Shown here: positions 50,362 through 61,740 of the stretch, piece after piece
Numbering within the stretch: the stretch's first letter is position 1
How the letters are laid out: each line of letters begins with the position of its first letter
NCBI GenBank assembly: GCA_015501055.1
Contig: JADNYV010000002.1
Location: 1,288,686 to 1,352,685 of the forward strand
Length of the DNA: 64,000 nucleotides
Direction: 5' to 3'
Origin: Mucidula mucida
Taxonomy: Eukaryota; Basidiomycota; Agaricomycetes; Agaricales; Physalacriaceae
Made by a program: the position numbers and the translations under genes
Notes under the pieces: model-generated
The model's database searches: none
What the model saw: only the letters and a program-made list of their open reading frames with translations
What the model was told of the DNA's origin: nothing

Positions 50362-52955
50362 ATGGCGCGCCCACTGCCCGCGGATCCGCCACCCAACTCG
50401 AAAAGTTTGACGATGCAGTTTGCTAGTATCGGTTTGCAAGACCAACAATGGGCGGCACCGCTACCAACACCGCCTTCAGTTTCCCCACCGTCCTCGTCGA
50501 TGGCGCGACCCCGGCCGATGTCGATGACGGGTCCGATTCCGTCTCCGAGAGGCTCTCATCCAGTTCCAATGCATCGCACCTCGAGCTCCGTATCCACAGT
50601 ACATCGGCCAGCTTCTTCGTATGACCACGGACCGCCTGTCAGACAGTACACCCAACCAAGTACACCCCATCATTCCCAGTATCAGGCATATCCTGCTCAT
50701 TACCAATCAGAGCAATCCGCGTACCAGGAGCAACCGCATCCCCAGTCATACTCGGCCATCCATCCACAGGCCCAAATCATCACTCAAAATCATCCACAGG
50801 CCCAGATCCTACAACGGCAGTATCAGCAGCAACAACTTCGCCAGTCCCATATTCCAGCCTCCATGCGTAGTGCTATGAGCAGTGGCTTTCAACCAGGTGT
50901 ATATTCTCCTGCTTCTCCGTCTGCTCCGCGAGGCGATTCGCCTACGCGCGCATCGTTTACACCCACGTCATCCTTTCCCAATGGTCCTCCTCCTGGAGGC
51001 TTTCCTAGGCCAGGTGGCGGTGCGAGCACTTTTGCGCAGCCTCCACCTCGTCCGCCTTCAATGATAGGCTCATCCTATTCGCAACCTGCGCAACCCATTT
51101 CCAGACCACCATCGATGACTGGATCGTCCTATTCTCAGCCTGCTCCCTCCAGATTTCCTACCAGGACAGGTTCTTCTCCCCAGCCGCCAGGTGACATCAC
51201 TTCTCTTCTTGATTCTACAATCATTAATCTTCGTTAGTTTCGCCCCAAATATTTCCGCGCCCTCCCGTTCATCCCGCATCGCCGACGAGGTCACACTTCG
51301 CCCTACCGCCTGTAGATCTCGCTGACTTTCCTCCACCACCTGTCCATCCCGATAGCCCAACAAGGCGTAGTAGGGAAATTTCGCCAATGAGGTCGCGTAA
51401 TGCTTCTCCTGTGAGGCCAAGAGACGTTTCTCCTCAGCGGCCCTTGTCAAGTCGTGATCCTTCGCCGTACAGAGGTTCATTCCCGCAGAGGGATCCCTCA
51501 CCTAGACGTCAGCTTCCTCCGCCGGGAGAATCTCATAGGCCTGGGCATCCACCCCATAATCCAACAATCCCGACTTCGTCATTTCCTCCCGGAACATCCT
51601 CATCGGCAATGGAGCAGGCACAAAAGTCGTTGGCATCTAGAGCGTTTCCCGCACAACAGCAATCTCACGCACCAACCGTCACGCAATCACGACCATTGCC
51701 AGCTTCACAGTACAATGCACCAGTACAAAACCATCAGCCTCCGCATCATCCCTTCCCATCTCAAGCAAATTCACGTCCTCAGCCTCAACCGCAGCGACAG
51801 TCTCCAACTATTCGCGAGCCGTCGCCTACACGTCCGATCCGCCTTCCAAATCTAGATGATCCAGCTCCTGCCCCGGTGTCTCCACGTATGCAAATGAGAG
51901 GGCGGTCAATTAGCCCTAATGTCGGAAGTGGGCTGCCTCGGATCTCCCTCCCGGAAGAACAGAGCGTTCCTCGCATCAATATACCATCAATCAATGCCCC
52001 GGACACGAGCTCTATTCCCTCAATCAGCTTTCCTGATGACAATCCTGTCCCATCGATCAACTTTCCTGACGAGAGCGTCTCCGTTTCAGAGATTAACATA
52101 GCGGACTCGTTACCTCATGTCAATGGCCCATCATCACCCTCCACCGCCAAGTTTGATTCTCGACCAACGCCATCTTCGTCTTCGTCGAGGGGCAACGGGC
52201 TGACCTGCGCTAAATGTAGAGTAGTCATTGTTGGGAGGATGGTCAGTAGCGGGGGCAGTAACGGTGAGTTGATGGCAAGGCTTTCTTAATATATGTTCTC
52301 AACAGATACAGGCTCGTTGCGTTGGCACCCCGAGTGTTTCAATTGTTCAATTTGCGGAGAGCTTCTTGAACATGTGAGCAGCTATGAACGGGATGGAAAG
52401 ATGTACTGTCATTTGGACTATCACGAAGTACGAGCAATTCTTCCCGGGGTGGCGTGTTGGCTTAATCCAGTTCTAGAAATTTGCACCCTCTTGCGCTCAT
52501 TGCTGCACGCCTATCATTGATGAGGAATTCATCTCGCTTGATGAACCGAGTCTAGGTGGTTTCCGAGCTTACCATGCCCAACACTTTTTCTGTTCCGAGT
52601 GCGGTGATCCATTTCTTGGACCTGGTCAAGGTATCGTTACTTTTCCCGTGCATTTCTTGGTATTCGCTGAGCCTGGAGACTAGACCTTTCATCTGCTGAG
52701 TATATTATTCACCGAGGTTATGCATATTGCGAGGCTTGTCATGTTCGACTGCGGATGCCTTTGTGTAGGCGGGTAGGGTGTGGTAAGCGGATCAGAGAAT
52801 GGGAAGGAGCTGTAGAGGCAATGGGAGGAAAATGGTGCAATGGTTGTTTTAGATGCAGGCATTGTGATCAGAGTTTGGGTGAGTCATTTTTTCAGAGAGG
52901 GAAGGAGGCATTCTGTTATAATTGTTATGATATCATACTTAGAAATGAGGTGTAA
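50362..52955 (+). CDS. LIM-domain protein with long Pro/Ser/Gln-rich N-terminus (paxillin-like)
   Basis: The first ~550 residues are disordered and rich in Pro, Ser and Gln. They contain a near-duplicate RPPSM(I/T)GSSYSQPA, an HPQAQI repeat and a series of PSI(N/S)FPD-like units (about 51965-52105). A stop-bearing interval is removed by an intron at about 51231-51313 (GTTAGT...CTGTAG). At least three LIM zinc fingers follow: LTCAKCRVVI...WHPECFNCSICGELL, the CAHCCTPI...FFCSECGDPFL module, and CEACHVR...WCNGCFRCRHCDQSL...CYNCYDIIL. Such proteins (for example yeast Pxl1) act at cell-cell contact, bud-neck or actin sites. The last exon ends at 52955. Confidence 0.85.
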
Positions 52956-53312
52956 CTTGTTATAGAGGATTTTTGTAATACCCAATTTTTGGCTTCCGAG
53001 GTAATTCCGGGTCGTGCCGGAGATCCGAATCCAACATTTGGTTCGTTCCAAATTTGGGTGTGCCTGCGAGCAATAATGCGCTACAGCATCACCCCCGCCA
53101 TGGTCCGTCCTCACACTTGGTAGGTCTAATTGCATGAGTGAATCCAGCTCTGAGACAACATATGAAGGAAAGGGGAGGACAAATGCACCTACAAATGTGC
53201 ATGTTTGCTAAAGACCCGCCTTTCTAAATGAGCCCAACAACAAACTCTGTTAAATCCGAAATCATCAAGGCAAGATTTGGACTGCACTACAAAAATTCTC
53301 TAATACACTGAT
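52956..53312. other. AT-rich spacer at the start of the mobile-element region
   Basis: No coding signal was found in the ~350 bp between the LIM gene stop and the hAT-type insertion. The base composition is clearly more AT-rich than the gene block. Confidence 0.4.
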
Positions 53313-53805
53313 GGCCCAAATAAGGATCAGCACGGGTCGGCGGGTTCGGCGCGGGTCACGGGTTTTCCCGTGCACGGGTACGGGTACGGGTTGGTCCTTC
53401 CCAATTTGGGCAAACCCGTGGTGATGTGCGTTGGTGACTGGTTGTTGAAAGGCTTGATCCACGACGATGATCTTGCCGTCATAACGAAGGATGGTGCAGT
53501 CAAGCCGAGCGCGACGGAGAAGAACCTTGTTGATGTTGATTTGCCGGATGGTTTTGATAATATTGGCAGTTCACTTCATGATGTTGAGATGGTATTTGTA
53601 TCCTCCGATGAGGAGATGTAGTACTGGTACCAAGTATACATATATTTCGCCCATTTTGACATGGTGAGCCCCGCGGGTACCCGTGACCCGGCGGGTTGTG
53701 GACTAACCCGTTTGTGCGAGTACGGGTAGGTACCCGCCACAGGTACGGGTACGGTCCGTGGTCCGGATACCCGCGGGAGTACCCGTGCTGATCCTTAGGC
53801 CCAAA
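53313..53805. mobile_element. Non-autonomous hAT-type element with target duplication
   Basis: The element (53321-53797, 477 bp) begins TAAGGATCAGCACGGGT and ends with its exact reverse complement (53781-53797). It is flanked on both sides by GGCCCAAA (53313-53320 and 53798-53805). Perfect 17-bp terminal inverted repeats plus an 8-bp duplication are the signature of hAT-superfamily transposition. The subterminal regions are rich in ACGGGT/CGGGTA repeats on opposite strands, as in hAT transposase-binding regions. A short internal open frame (53370-53621), acidic and without transposase motifs, may be a captured fragment. No transposase is encoded, so it depends on a helper elsewhere. Confidence 0.85.
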
Positions 53806-53999
53806 CTGATGTCACTCCCCCAAAAAAAAGCAGGTTGCCAAAAAAGGGTGATTGCTGTGCGCAACAATGGCCACAGCAGTACACACAGCCTCAACGGACA
53901 TAGAAACTTGACAAAAACATAGTGTAGCATGTAGAAAAAATTAATTTCCAAAAAAAAGTGTGAAAGCTGCTTCTTGTCTTGTGCCTAGCTTCTACTCTT

Positions 54000-54815
54000 G
54001 CTTATACATGAACCATCACTACCATGGCCCACACCTACACTCTCTGCACTTCAACAAGGCATAAAGCCCTTCTCCTATATAAGATTAATCTTAAGTACTT
54101 GTGGCAGCAGATTCTGGAGCAACCCAAGTTCAAGGATAAGAGTTTCACCAAGCAGACATTACAGAGGAATTACCAAAAAGTAATGGACAATGACAAGAAC
54201 TGTTATATCACAGAGCAAACAGATAATCCAGGTGAAAGGCCAAAGAGGATATCAGAGGAGACTTTGCATGAGGCAACAAACAGAATTGATTGAGGAAAAC
54301 TGGAAGTATGTCATCAGCTCTTTCTGGATGTTTCAGCGCGCACAGTGCACAAATCTCTTTCTTTTTCGCACAATGCAAAAATGGAAGACTTTGTTTAAGA
54401 GAAGAAGCCAGATCTTCTTTCTGTCCACATTGCTCAGTGGCACACCATGTGAATAGATTCATTGCATGGGAGAATGAGCATGTGTTCTTCTATGGGATAA
54501 TGATGTTGTCTAACAAGAGTAAATTCAGTCTTCATAGCTTAGATGGTAAGCAGTGGTGCTAGCAGAGGCACAGAGAGGTTTCACTTGTTAACCAAAAAGT
54601 GCAATGACATGTTCTGCATGGCCAAGGCAAGGAACCTGACAAAGGGAAGTTCAATGTATGGGGTTCTCTTCATCCCTGGGATACAAGACCACTTATATGT
54701 CATGGATCCCTCTTATTCTCATGTGATTCTTTTCTTTTCCTACCCTACACAGCCACACAGTCCATCAAGGCGGTCCGCTTACACGGCCCAGAACAGCCTC
54801 AGAGTTAGATGAACA
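54000..54815 (+). pseudogene. Decayed Tc1/mariner-like transposase
   Basis: Fragments in shifting frames read MAHTYTLCTSTRHKALLLYK (54024), GERPKRISEETLHEATNRID (helix-turn-helix region), VSARTVHKSLSHNAKM and SNKSKFSLHSLDGKQWC, then KGKFNVWGSL. The order and content match the DNA-binding domain and the SDESKF...DG...W and VWG blocks of Tc1/mariner (IS630) transposases. Several stops and frameshifts interrupt it, so it cannot make an active enzyme. Base composition is AT-richer than neighbouring host genes. Terminal inverted repeats were not identified. Confidence 0.55.
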
Positions 54816-54916
54816 GTCCCATGACTCATGACAACACGTGCACAGCACGACACCACACAGTAACCTGTTAAAGGCTATACACTTAGATTCCTGTACTCGC
54901 ACCCGAAAAAAGTAAT

Positions 54917-54968
54917 GGCCTATGCTTGTTAGATCACACAAGGTTAGGTCAAAACTGGACCCCGAGGG
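54917..54968 (+). repeat. 52-bp direct repeat, copy 1
   Basis: This block (starting GGCCTATGCTTGTTAGATCA and ending CCCCGAGGG) recurs identically at 62567-62618. There it directly abuts the right 811-bp arm; here it lies 91 bp outside the left arm. It probably belongs to the same interspersed element family. Confidence 0.8.
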
Positions 54969-55059
54969 CCCCATCAATTCAGCGTATCGTAAAGTGCCTG
55001 TACATGAAGTGTACATACTTAATATATGAAGATGTATCTACTGAGGGAGAGGTGGGAGG

Positions 55060-55870
55060 GGACGCAAAAATGCGGAGCTAACTGTGACCAGATAACACAG
55101 GTTAGCTGGAGGGGAGTGAGAGGGTGCAGAGAGCGCACCTGTGACCAGATAGCCCACAGAATGTCCTTGAGAAGGAGTCCTTTGGAAAGGAATGGGTATC
55201 TGGGCACAAAATGGGCATCAGCTCTGAAGAGCTGGATGTGAGACATTGGCACATACTGGAAGCAGGGAGAGCAGCGGGAGCGCTAGCGCTCTGGGGCCGG
55301 AGCGGACACTTCCAATAGGGTTCTAGGGTGCCAGTACATCAGTCCTGAGCAGGAGGACCGAGTAGAGCGAGTGGTGCTTGCCTGGGAGAGCAAAAGTGCG
55401 AATTCCCTCAAAATGGGCACTTTGGACCTGTCTGGACTGGTTTTGGGCTGGGTAGGCGGCTTCAGACAGTGCTCTAGAGGTGTATGGCATCAGTCCTGAG
55501 CAAGAGGACTGGAGGAATCACAAACTGCTTGTCTCTGTGAGATGATGATGGTAAGAGACAAAGAGGCAGAGTGTGTGAACTCTTGCTTAAACCTCCCAGG
55601 GCGCCCTGTGAGTGGCCTCTGTTGTTACTACAACACCAGACACAGGCTGGGTAAGTCCAGGAAGAGCCCAGAGAGTGGGCTGGCTGCAGTAGGAGCAGCA
55701 GAGAGCGAACATGATCCAGCTTTGGAGTGAAATGAGTGTTTGACTTGATTTAAGCTGTCTCATTGAACTCTCTTGAGTAGGAAGTTGGGTAAAGGGGTAA
55801 GGTGGGGTGTGGAGTGTGCAGAGGCCTCTGAAAACGCTCCCTACCCTCGGAATCCGCGTTTACATCGAGC
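55060..55870 (-). repeat. 811-bp inverted repeat, left arm
   Basis: This block is the reverse complement of 62618-63428 over the full 811 bp, with one mismatch noticed (near 55578, opposite about 62910). It carries internal repeats (ATCAGTCCTGAGCA twice, about 160 bp apart) and the palindrome GCGCTAGCGC. Its inner edge cuts into the 3' LTR of the retroelement at 55869-55871. No protein family was recognised in its frames. Confidence 0.9.
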
Positions 55871-56228
55871 TCCTTGTCCATACGTGTTTCCGCTAGGGAT
55901 AACTCCACGCCCTTGACCCAGTGTTGTATGCTACTAGTCCGTGAAACCATTAAATACGAGTGGTAGCTGCATGTAAGTAATAATACTGAAACGACCATGT
56001 GTGCTACGAGTGTCGGTGGTGTGTATACAATGGGGAATCCATGAGGTATCGGCATGTATGATGTCATCCATGTGTTAGGCGTGTGTCCGACATGAGTACG
56101 GCTTTGGTAATGAAAAGGAGTATGATCGGTGACGAAACAGATGATGAAACAGTCCATTGGTTGATAAGACAAGCCCCCCGATAAGATATGATAAGATTGA
56201 AAATGTGAAAATATGGCGATTCATAACA
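55871..56228 (-). repeat. 3' LTR, truncated
   Basis: On the minus strand it starts TGTTATGAAT directly after a purine run and matches 61883-62240 with about ten differences, nearly all in the first 130 bp (U3). The match stops at GGAGC, where the 811-bp repeat arm begins; the TATA box and R-U5 are missing. Confidence 0.9.
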
Positions 56229-56241
56229 TCACCCCCTCTTT
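56229..56241 (-). other. Polypurine tract of the chromovirus
   Basis: AAAGAGGGGGTGA immediately precedes the 3' LTR, the expected plus-strand primer site for reverse transcription. Confidence 0.75.
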
Positions 56242-59200
56242 AAGGCGCAAGTTCCATTCTGCGCCAGAGTCGCTCCATGAGGGCCGCAGAGGGTAGTGTG
56301 ACATCAAGGGGTTCGGTGTCAGGCAGTGGCATGGGTCGGAACAGATGTGATGGAAATTGCGACATGGGAACTTCAATGCGAGCAAGCACGGGTGGCTTCG
56401 GCTTGTTCGGGTACTGCTGGTGGAAATCGCGAATAGCTTCGTCGGCATTCTTGAGATTGCATGCCGGTTCCCATGTCTGTTCGTGTGTGCCATAACCCTT
56501 CCAGTGAACCTTGTATTGGAAACCCCCGCGGTACTTCCGGGAATTAACCACTTTCTCAACCTCCCATTCGGGTTCGGCTCCTTCCAGCACAGGTGGTGGA
56601 CACGTGTCTCGGGGTTGCGTCGGGAATTGGGGCTCGTGATAAGGTGTCAACAGGGCCTCATTGAACACGGGATGGATGCTCTTCCACGTGTGAGGAATCT
56701 GGAGCTTGTACGAACTCGTCCCGACTTTCTTGATCACTTTAAACGGCCCGAATTGTTTGTCATCGAGCTTCTTCATTGGTCGGTCCGTGCTGAGATTCGT
56801 CCCTTCCAGCCATACTTTGTCGCCCTCCTTGTACTCTATTGCGTCTGTCCGCTTCCTGTCATAAAACCGTTTCATGTCCTCCTTTGCCATCTTTAATGCC
56901 GACCCTACTTCGTCCCATGTTTTCCTCATGCCGTCGGCAAACTCCTGCGCAGTCTCATTTCTCGATGCCGTTTTCGGAGTGGTGCCTTTGTAGGGATGTC
57001 TGCCCATATCTGCGAAGAACGGAGTGACTTTGGTCGCCGAGTGAACTCGATCGTTGTAAACGAATTCAGCAGAGGGTAGCCATTCGTGCCAGTCGTTCTG
57101 ATGGTAGTTGACAAATAACCGTAAGAAATGTTCTATCTCTTGGTTCAGCCGTTCCGTCTGCCCATTTGCCTGTGGATGATACGCCGTTGTAAAGTTTCCT
57201 TGTATGCCCAACAACCGGTACAACTCCTTCATAAAACGTGAGTGGTATTGTGGACCGCGATCATGTATCATCTGGCGTGGCATCCCATGTATGGGGAAAA
57301 TGCGATCTCGGTAGATGCGGGCCATGCCTTCTGACGTCAGAGTGGTGTGTGTCGGTATAATGCGTAATGCTTTGTGAAATGGTCCACAAACGTGCTGATA
57401 GCGTTGTATCCTCCCGATTCCGGCAGCTCTCCAATCATGTCCGTCCCTACTATTTCCCATGGCTCGCTTGGCACATCAATAGGATGAAGAGGTGCAGCCG
57501 GCTTCGTGCGATGTGACTTGGTGACCTGGCATTTTTGACACCCTTCCACGTATTCCCGGACGTCTCGGCTGATTCCTGGCCACCAATAGGTGCGTGTGAT
57601 CAGCTCGAGGGTCTTGTATCGTCCGGGATGCCCTGCAAGCTGTGCATCATGGTGCATTCCAATAACTCTTCCCCGCAATTCCTTGTCCTTCGGTATGTAA
57701 ATACGATCCTTCCACATAATAAGTCCATTTTCCTTCTCTTCCCATCCTTTTTCTTTGTTTTCTAATGCTTTTTGTACGTATCTGTCTTTGTTTCCTTTTC
57801 TTTGTTTGATTTTATTAAGTAATTCGTCCTCCGGTGTATCTACTGTATGTAAAGAGAATTGAATTTGTGAAAAAATAAAAAACTCCGGCTTGAGCAAAAC
57901 AACGTTTTCGTTATCTTTTTCCCCCTTCTCAAGGCCTGTCATCCTTGACAAGGCATCAGCTTTCCTCATCGTCTTGCCCGGCTTGTGAATCATCTGTATG
58001 TCATATTCCGCTAACTCCGTAACCCATCTCGCCTGCCTCCGATTCAACTTCTGTGGCTTCCGGAAGTACTGGAGGTTTTGATGATCGGTAAACACCTCCA
58101 CCGTTTCTTTTGCTCCAAGGAGATATTGTCTCCAGTCGTCAATCGAGTCCATAATAGCCATCATCTCTTTGTCGTAGATCTCATAATTGCGCTCTACTTC
58201 GTTCAGCGCGCGAGACCGAAAGGCTACTGGTCTCCATTTTCCGTCAACCAACTGGGAAAGAACCGCCCCGTTCGCATAGTTCGAGGTGTCCGCCTCAACT
58301 TAAAACTTGCCGTCGTCGCGGGGTACAATCAGGACGGGTTCTTCCGTCATCCTCCGCTTCAACTCCTCAAATGCCTCGTGCTGCTCCATGCCCCAAACCC
58401 ACTCGCCCTTCCCGGTTAGCGATGTCAATGGCTTTGCTACTCCCGCAAATCCCCGGATGAAACGTCGGTAGAAGTTGCAAAAGCCCAGGAATGACTGTAC
58501 TTCCTTCTTCTTCGTCGGCTCCTTCCATTCCTTTACTACGGCCACTTTTGCCGGATCCATCTTCACCTCTCCTCCTCCAACAATAACTCCTAAGTAGTCT
58601 ACAGTATGTGCCTCGAAACTACATTTCTCGGGTTTTAAATACAACTTATTTACTCGTAATATTTCTAATACTTGTCGTACAATATGCCTATGTTCTTCCA
58701 ACGTGTTCGTAAAGATAAGTATGTCATCCAAGTAAACTATAACATGTCCTTCATCAATCAGCTCCTTCAGAATGTGATTCATGAACGATTGGAATGTCGC
58801 CGGCGAGTTTGTAAGTCCGAAGAACATGACTGAGGGCTCGAACAGGCCTCGGTTTGTTCTAAACGCCGCTTTCCACTCATCACCGTCTTAGATCCGAATG
58901 TTATTGTAACCCCATCGGACATCCATCTTTGTGAAAACCTTTGCTCCCTTCAACTTGTCGATAAGCTCCTGGATCAACGGCAAGGGGTATCGGTTCTTGA
59001 TTGTCATGTCATTTAACTTCCGATAATCTTGTACTGGCCGAAGGCTTCCATCCTTCTTTTTGACAAAGAAGAAGGGTGATGCCATAGGTGAAATTGATGG
59101 CCGTATACGTCCCGTCCGTATGTTTTCTTCCAGGAACTTATCTAACGCCTTCTGCTCGGATGGACTAAGGGGATAAACCTTGCAGTCAACCGGTTTGGAA

Positions 59201-60160
59201 CCAGGCGTAAGTTCTATCGTGTGATCCCAGGGTCTTCACTCCGGTAACTTGTCAAAGTCCGCCTTGCTGAATACATCGGAAAATTCCTCGATGTAAGGTG
59301 CAGCAGCGGATGAAGGCTGTTGTGATCTCAGCTTTTCTCCGCTTTTGCGATAATTGTCCCAGTCCATCCAGAACAAACGCTCTCCCTCTTCCAACTTCTC
59401 TTCTACGTCTTCTCCTTCATCTTCCGGTGAGTTGTACTCGGGTAGATAGCCGCAGCGGTCTGGGCATCGATCAAAGGTCAATGTGGACTCCGTCCAGTTG
59501 ATCGTTGGGTTGTGATATCGTAGCCAATCTAGCCCCAAAAAGATACTTGTTTTGCCGAGATTGGTGACGGCCAACTCAATCTTTTCGGCGTGATCTCCGA
59601 TCTTCATCCGGACCTCCACAAAACCTTCGATTGCTCCTCCCTCGTTTAGGGTTCCATCCGCATTGTAAACAGGGAGCTTGACCGGTAACTCCTTGATCGG
59701 GAGTCCGTTCTTCTCGACGAATTCTTTATTGACACAAGAACCCGTTGCTCCACTGTCAAGAAGGGCACTCGTTTCCCATTCAGAGCCTGTGTGTATGCTC
59801 TCTATGGTTACTCGGAGTTTCATGTCCTGCCCCTTTGTTCCCCGGATGTACTTCCTCGACTTTTTCAACTCCGTCACAACTTCCACCGCAGCTTCCTTTG
59901 TCAACGCTCTGATCGCCATCACCTTCTCCTCCGTCGCTTCTCTCTCTCTCCGCTCCGGCATCCATGCTCTCAAAATTCCCACTGCTCTCGACACGTCATC
60001 CTCTCTTAGCCGTTGTGCGATCCACTCGGGCGTATTTGGCTCAAATCTTTCTTTCGCAGGTTTTGGTGGTAAAGTCGTCGATGATATTTTAGATGTTTCA
60101 GTACCCGTACTGTAAATAGATTCTGCATCTGACGACCCTTTCCTTGATGACTGCTCCAGC
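56240..60160 (-). pseudogene. pol: Chromovirus pol: protease, RT, RNase H, integrase, chromodomain
   Basis: The frame follows gag in the -1 frame (CAG TAG versus CCGCAGTA). Protease: [32 protein letters not shown], the YNNIR region and the catalytic VYLDDILIF. RNase H: AVLSQL...TDHQNLQYF. Integrase: HHCC zinc finger (HHDAQLAGH...CQKC), the DDE region (TDMIG, DRGPQYHSRF, TAYHPQANGQTERLNQ) and a C-terminal chromodomain (EWEVEKVVNSRKYRGGFQYKVHWKGYGTHEQTWEP). Stops occur at 59236-59238, 58888-58890 and 58300-58302. A one-base deletion near 57340 splits the integrase. Apart from these the frame is open, so inactivation looks recent. Confidence 0.92.
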
Positions 60161-60170
60161 AGGACTGCGT

Positions 60171-61100
60171 CTACTGCGGGAGCTTCGCAAAACCCAACTC
60201 TTCGGCCAGCTTCTTCTTCTCCTCGTCATTCATCTCGGTCCATAAACCCCGAATCGTCTGGGGTCGACCCTTCTTCGGACAGAACCTGCTGATGTGGCCG
60301 TGTTCGCCACAGCTGAAGCAAAGTCCTCTTCGACGTGCGTTGTCGATGTCCATCGGCCTGCCGGCTCCTCCATAGGTAACACCGGTAGCATCTCGTCGTG
60401 TGATTGGCGTTGGAGGTGGGTTCGTAGGATTAGCTCTCGATGTAGCCACCTGCGGAGCTTGAGGCCGGGACTGCATGCCGGACCTCTTGCTCGCCGCCCG
60501 CCTTCTCCATAGCTGATCGATCTGAAGGATCTGTGCCTTCCAATCCTTGTACTTCTCTGGCAACCCGTCTCGGCTGCCATAGATCTGGTCAATGATCTTC
60601 TCGTTGACATTGGTCTCGAGAAGTCGTACGACGAATGCGTCATCCTTTGAGTATCCTGCCTGAGTGAGCAGGACCTCGAACTTCTGGAAGAAGTCTTGAG
60701 CGGTGTCTTGCCCCTGGCGCAACCGCTCGATCTGGTCTTGCGCGTCTCGCGCGAGGTTGGAATCCACAAATCGCTCCTTCAAGTCTTCCTTGAACTCCGT
60801 CCAAGAGACTGTCCATTCCTCTTCTTCCTCATCGAAGTTCTGGTCCGAGTAGTTCTGGACCCATGCATCTACGTGATCTCCTCGGATGTAGGAGAGAACA
60901 ACATCGATCCTTTCGGAGTCAGATGTGAGGTTGTTCTTCTTGTCACGGATGTATGTGAACATCGATCGCCACCAGCTCTTGTACTTGGACTTGTCCCCGT
61001 CATAGTCGTAAGGCTTGTTGACAAGGGATCGGCCTTTGATTTCGACATCGGCATGATGAGCGGGTGTGTGAGGAGCGGTTTCGGGTGCTTCGTTGGACAT
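60171..61100 (-). CDS. gag: Chromovirus Gag with CCHC zinc knuckle
   Basis: An intact 309-aa reading frame. The capsid-like region contains KSWWRSMFTYIRDK, GDHVDAWVQNY and FKEDLKERFVDSNLARDAQDQIERLRQG, typical of the retrotransposon gag fold. A basic linker and one nucleocapsid knuckle, CFSCGEHGHISRFC, follow. It packages the element RNA into virus-like particles. It ends at a TAG; pol continues in the -1 frame, implying programmed frameshifting. Confidence 0.92.
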   Translation of the reverse strand: MSNEAPETAPHTPAHHADVEIKGRSLVNKPYDYDGDKSKYKSWWRSMFTYIRDKKNNLTSDSERIDVVLSYIRGDHVDAWVQNYSDQNFDEEEEEWTVSWTEFKEDLKERFVDSNLARDAQDQIERLRQGQDTAQDFFQKFEVLLTQAGYSKDDAFVVRLLETNVNEKIIDQIYGSRDGLPEKYKDWKAQILQIDQLWRRRAASKRSGMQSRPQAPQVATSRANPTNPPPTPITRRDATGVTYGGAGRPMDIDNARRRGLCFSCGEHGHISRFCPKKGRPQTIRGLWTEMNDEEKKKLAEELGFAKLPQ

Positions 61101-61722
61101 GATGAGTCGGGGTGATAGGATCGGAGAGTGAAAGGGTGAAAGTGGGGATATAGGAGATGCGGATTTTGATGAAACGGGTGAGGGAATAGAGGTTTGGATG
61201 AATAAGGAGGAGTCGCCTAGATCTGAGATAGAATCCAGGACTTGGTAGGGTGGGGAATGATGGTGTGTATCGTAAGGTAAGTAAGGTAGGTAAGTATCGT
61301 AACTGTCTACGCTATTTTACCGACTACTGACTACGTATCTACGGAGCCCAAGAGCTCGTCACAAGTTCGCAATTGCCCAGCCGACGTCCCTCTGGTGTGA
61401 GGTAAGCCGAAGTTTTCCTGGGAACGGGGGTTGACCCGTAAACAGCGCCCACTGAAGTGCAACTGCCAAAAGTTCGTTCTCGTGAGAGCGGCTACTTCCA
61501 GCACCCGAGGAAGTTGTCTCTAACTGTTAGCCGGCGCTACTGGGACCAATACACACGTATGCGGACGTGCGCTGGAATTAGGAATCCGTCGATCTGTAAA
61601 CAGGGAAAGGGAACAGGGGAATGTGCGATGATCAAACAGCGAAGTGCTGATCGACGATCAGGGATGTGTGGTAGGTGGTAGAAAGTAGTTCCGATCTTCT
61701 GTTAGCGACTGACTAAGCCACG

Positions 61723-61740
61723 GGACTCAACCAGGTACCA
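61723..61740 (-). other. Candidate primer-binding site
   Basis: On the minus strand TGGTACCTGGTTGAGTCC begins with the TGG expected to pair with a tRNA CCA end. It lies 500 bp after the start of the 5' LTR. The preceding LTR end is not CA, so the boundary is tentative. Confidence 0.35.

Noticed and set aside
53330..53780. ACGGGT/CGGGTA arrays as telomeric or satellite repeats
   Set aside because: They lie wholly inside the hAT-type element, on opposite strands at its two ends, as expected for subterminal binding repeats.
55542..55730. Repeated open frame (also at 62758-62946) as a real protein
   Set aside because: It exists only because the 811-bp repeat is duplicated; it has no family motif, and frames on the opposite strand are equally open.
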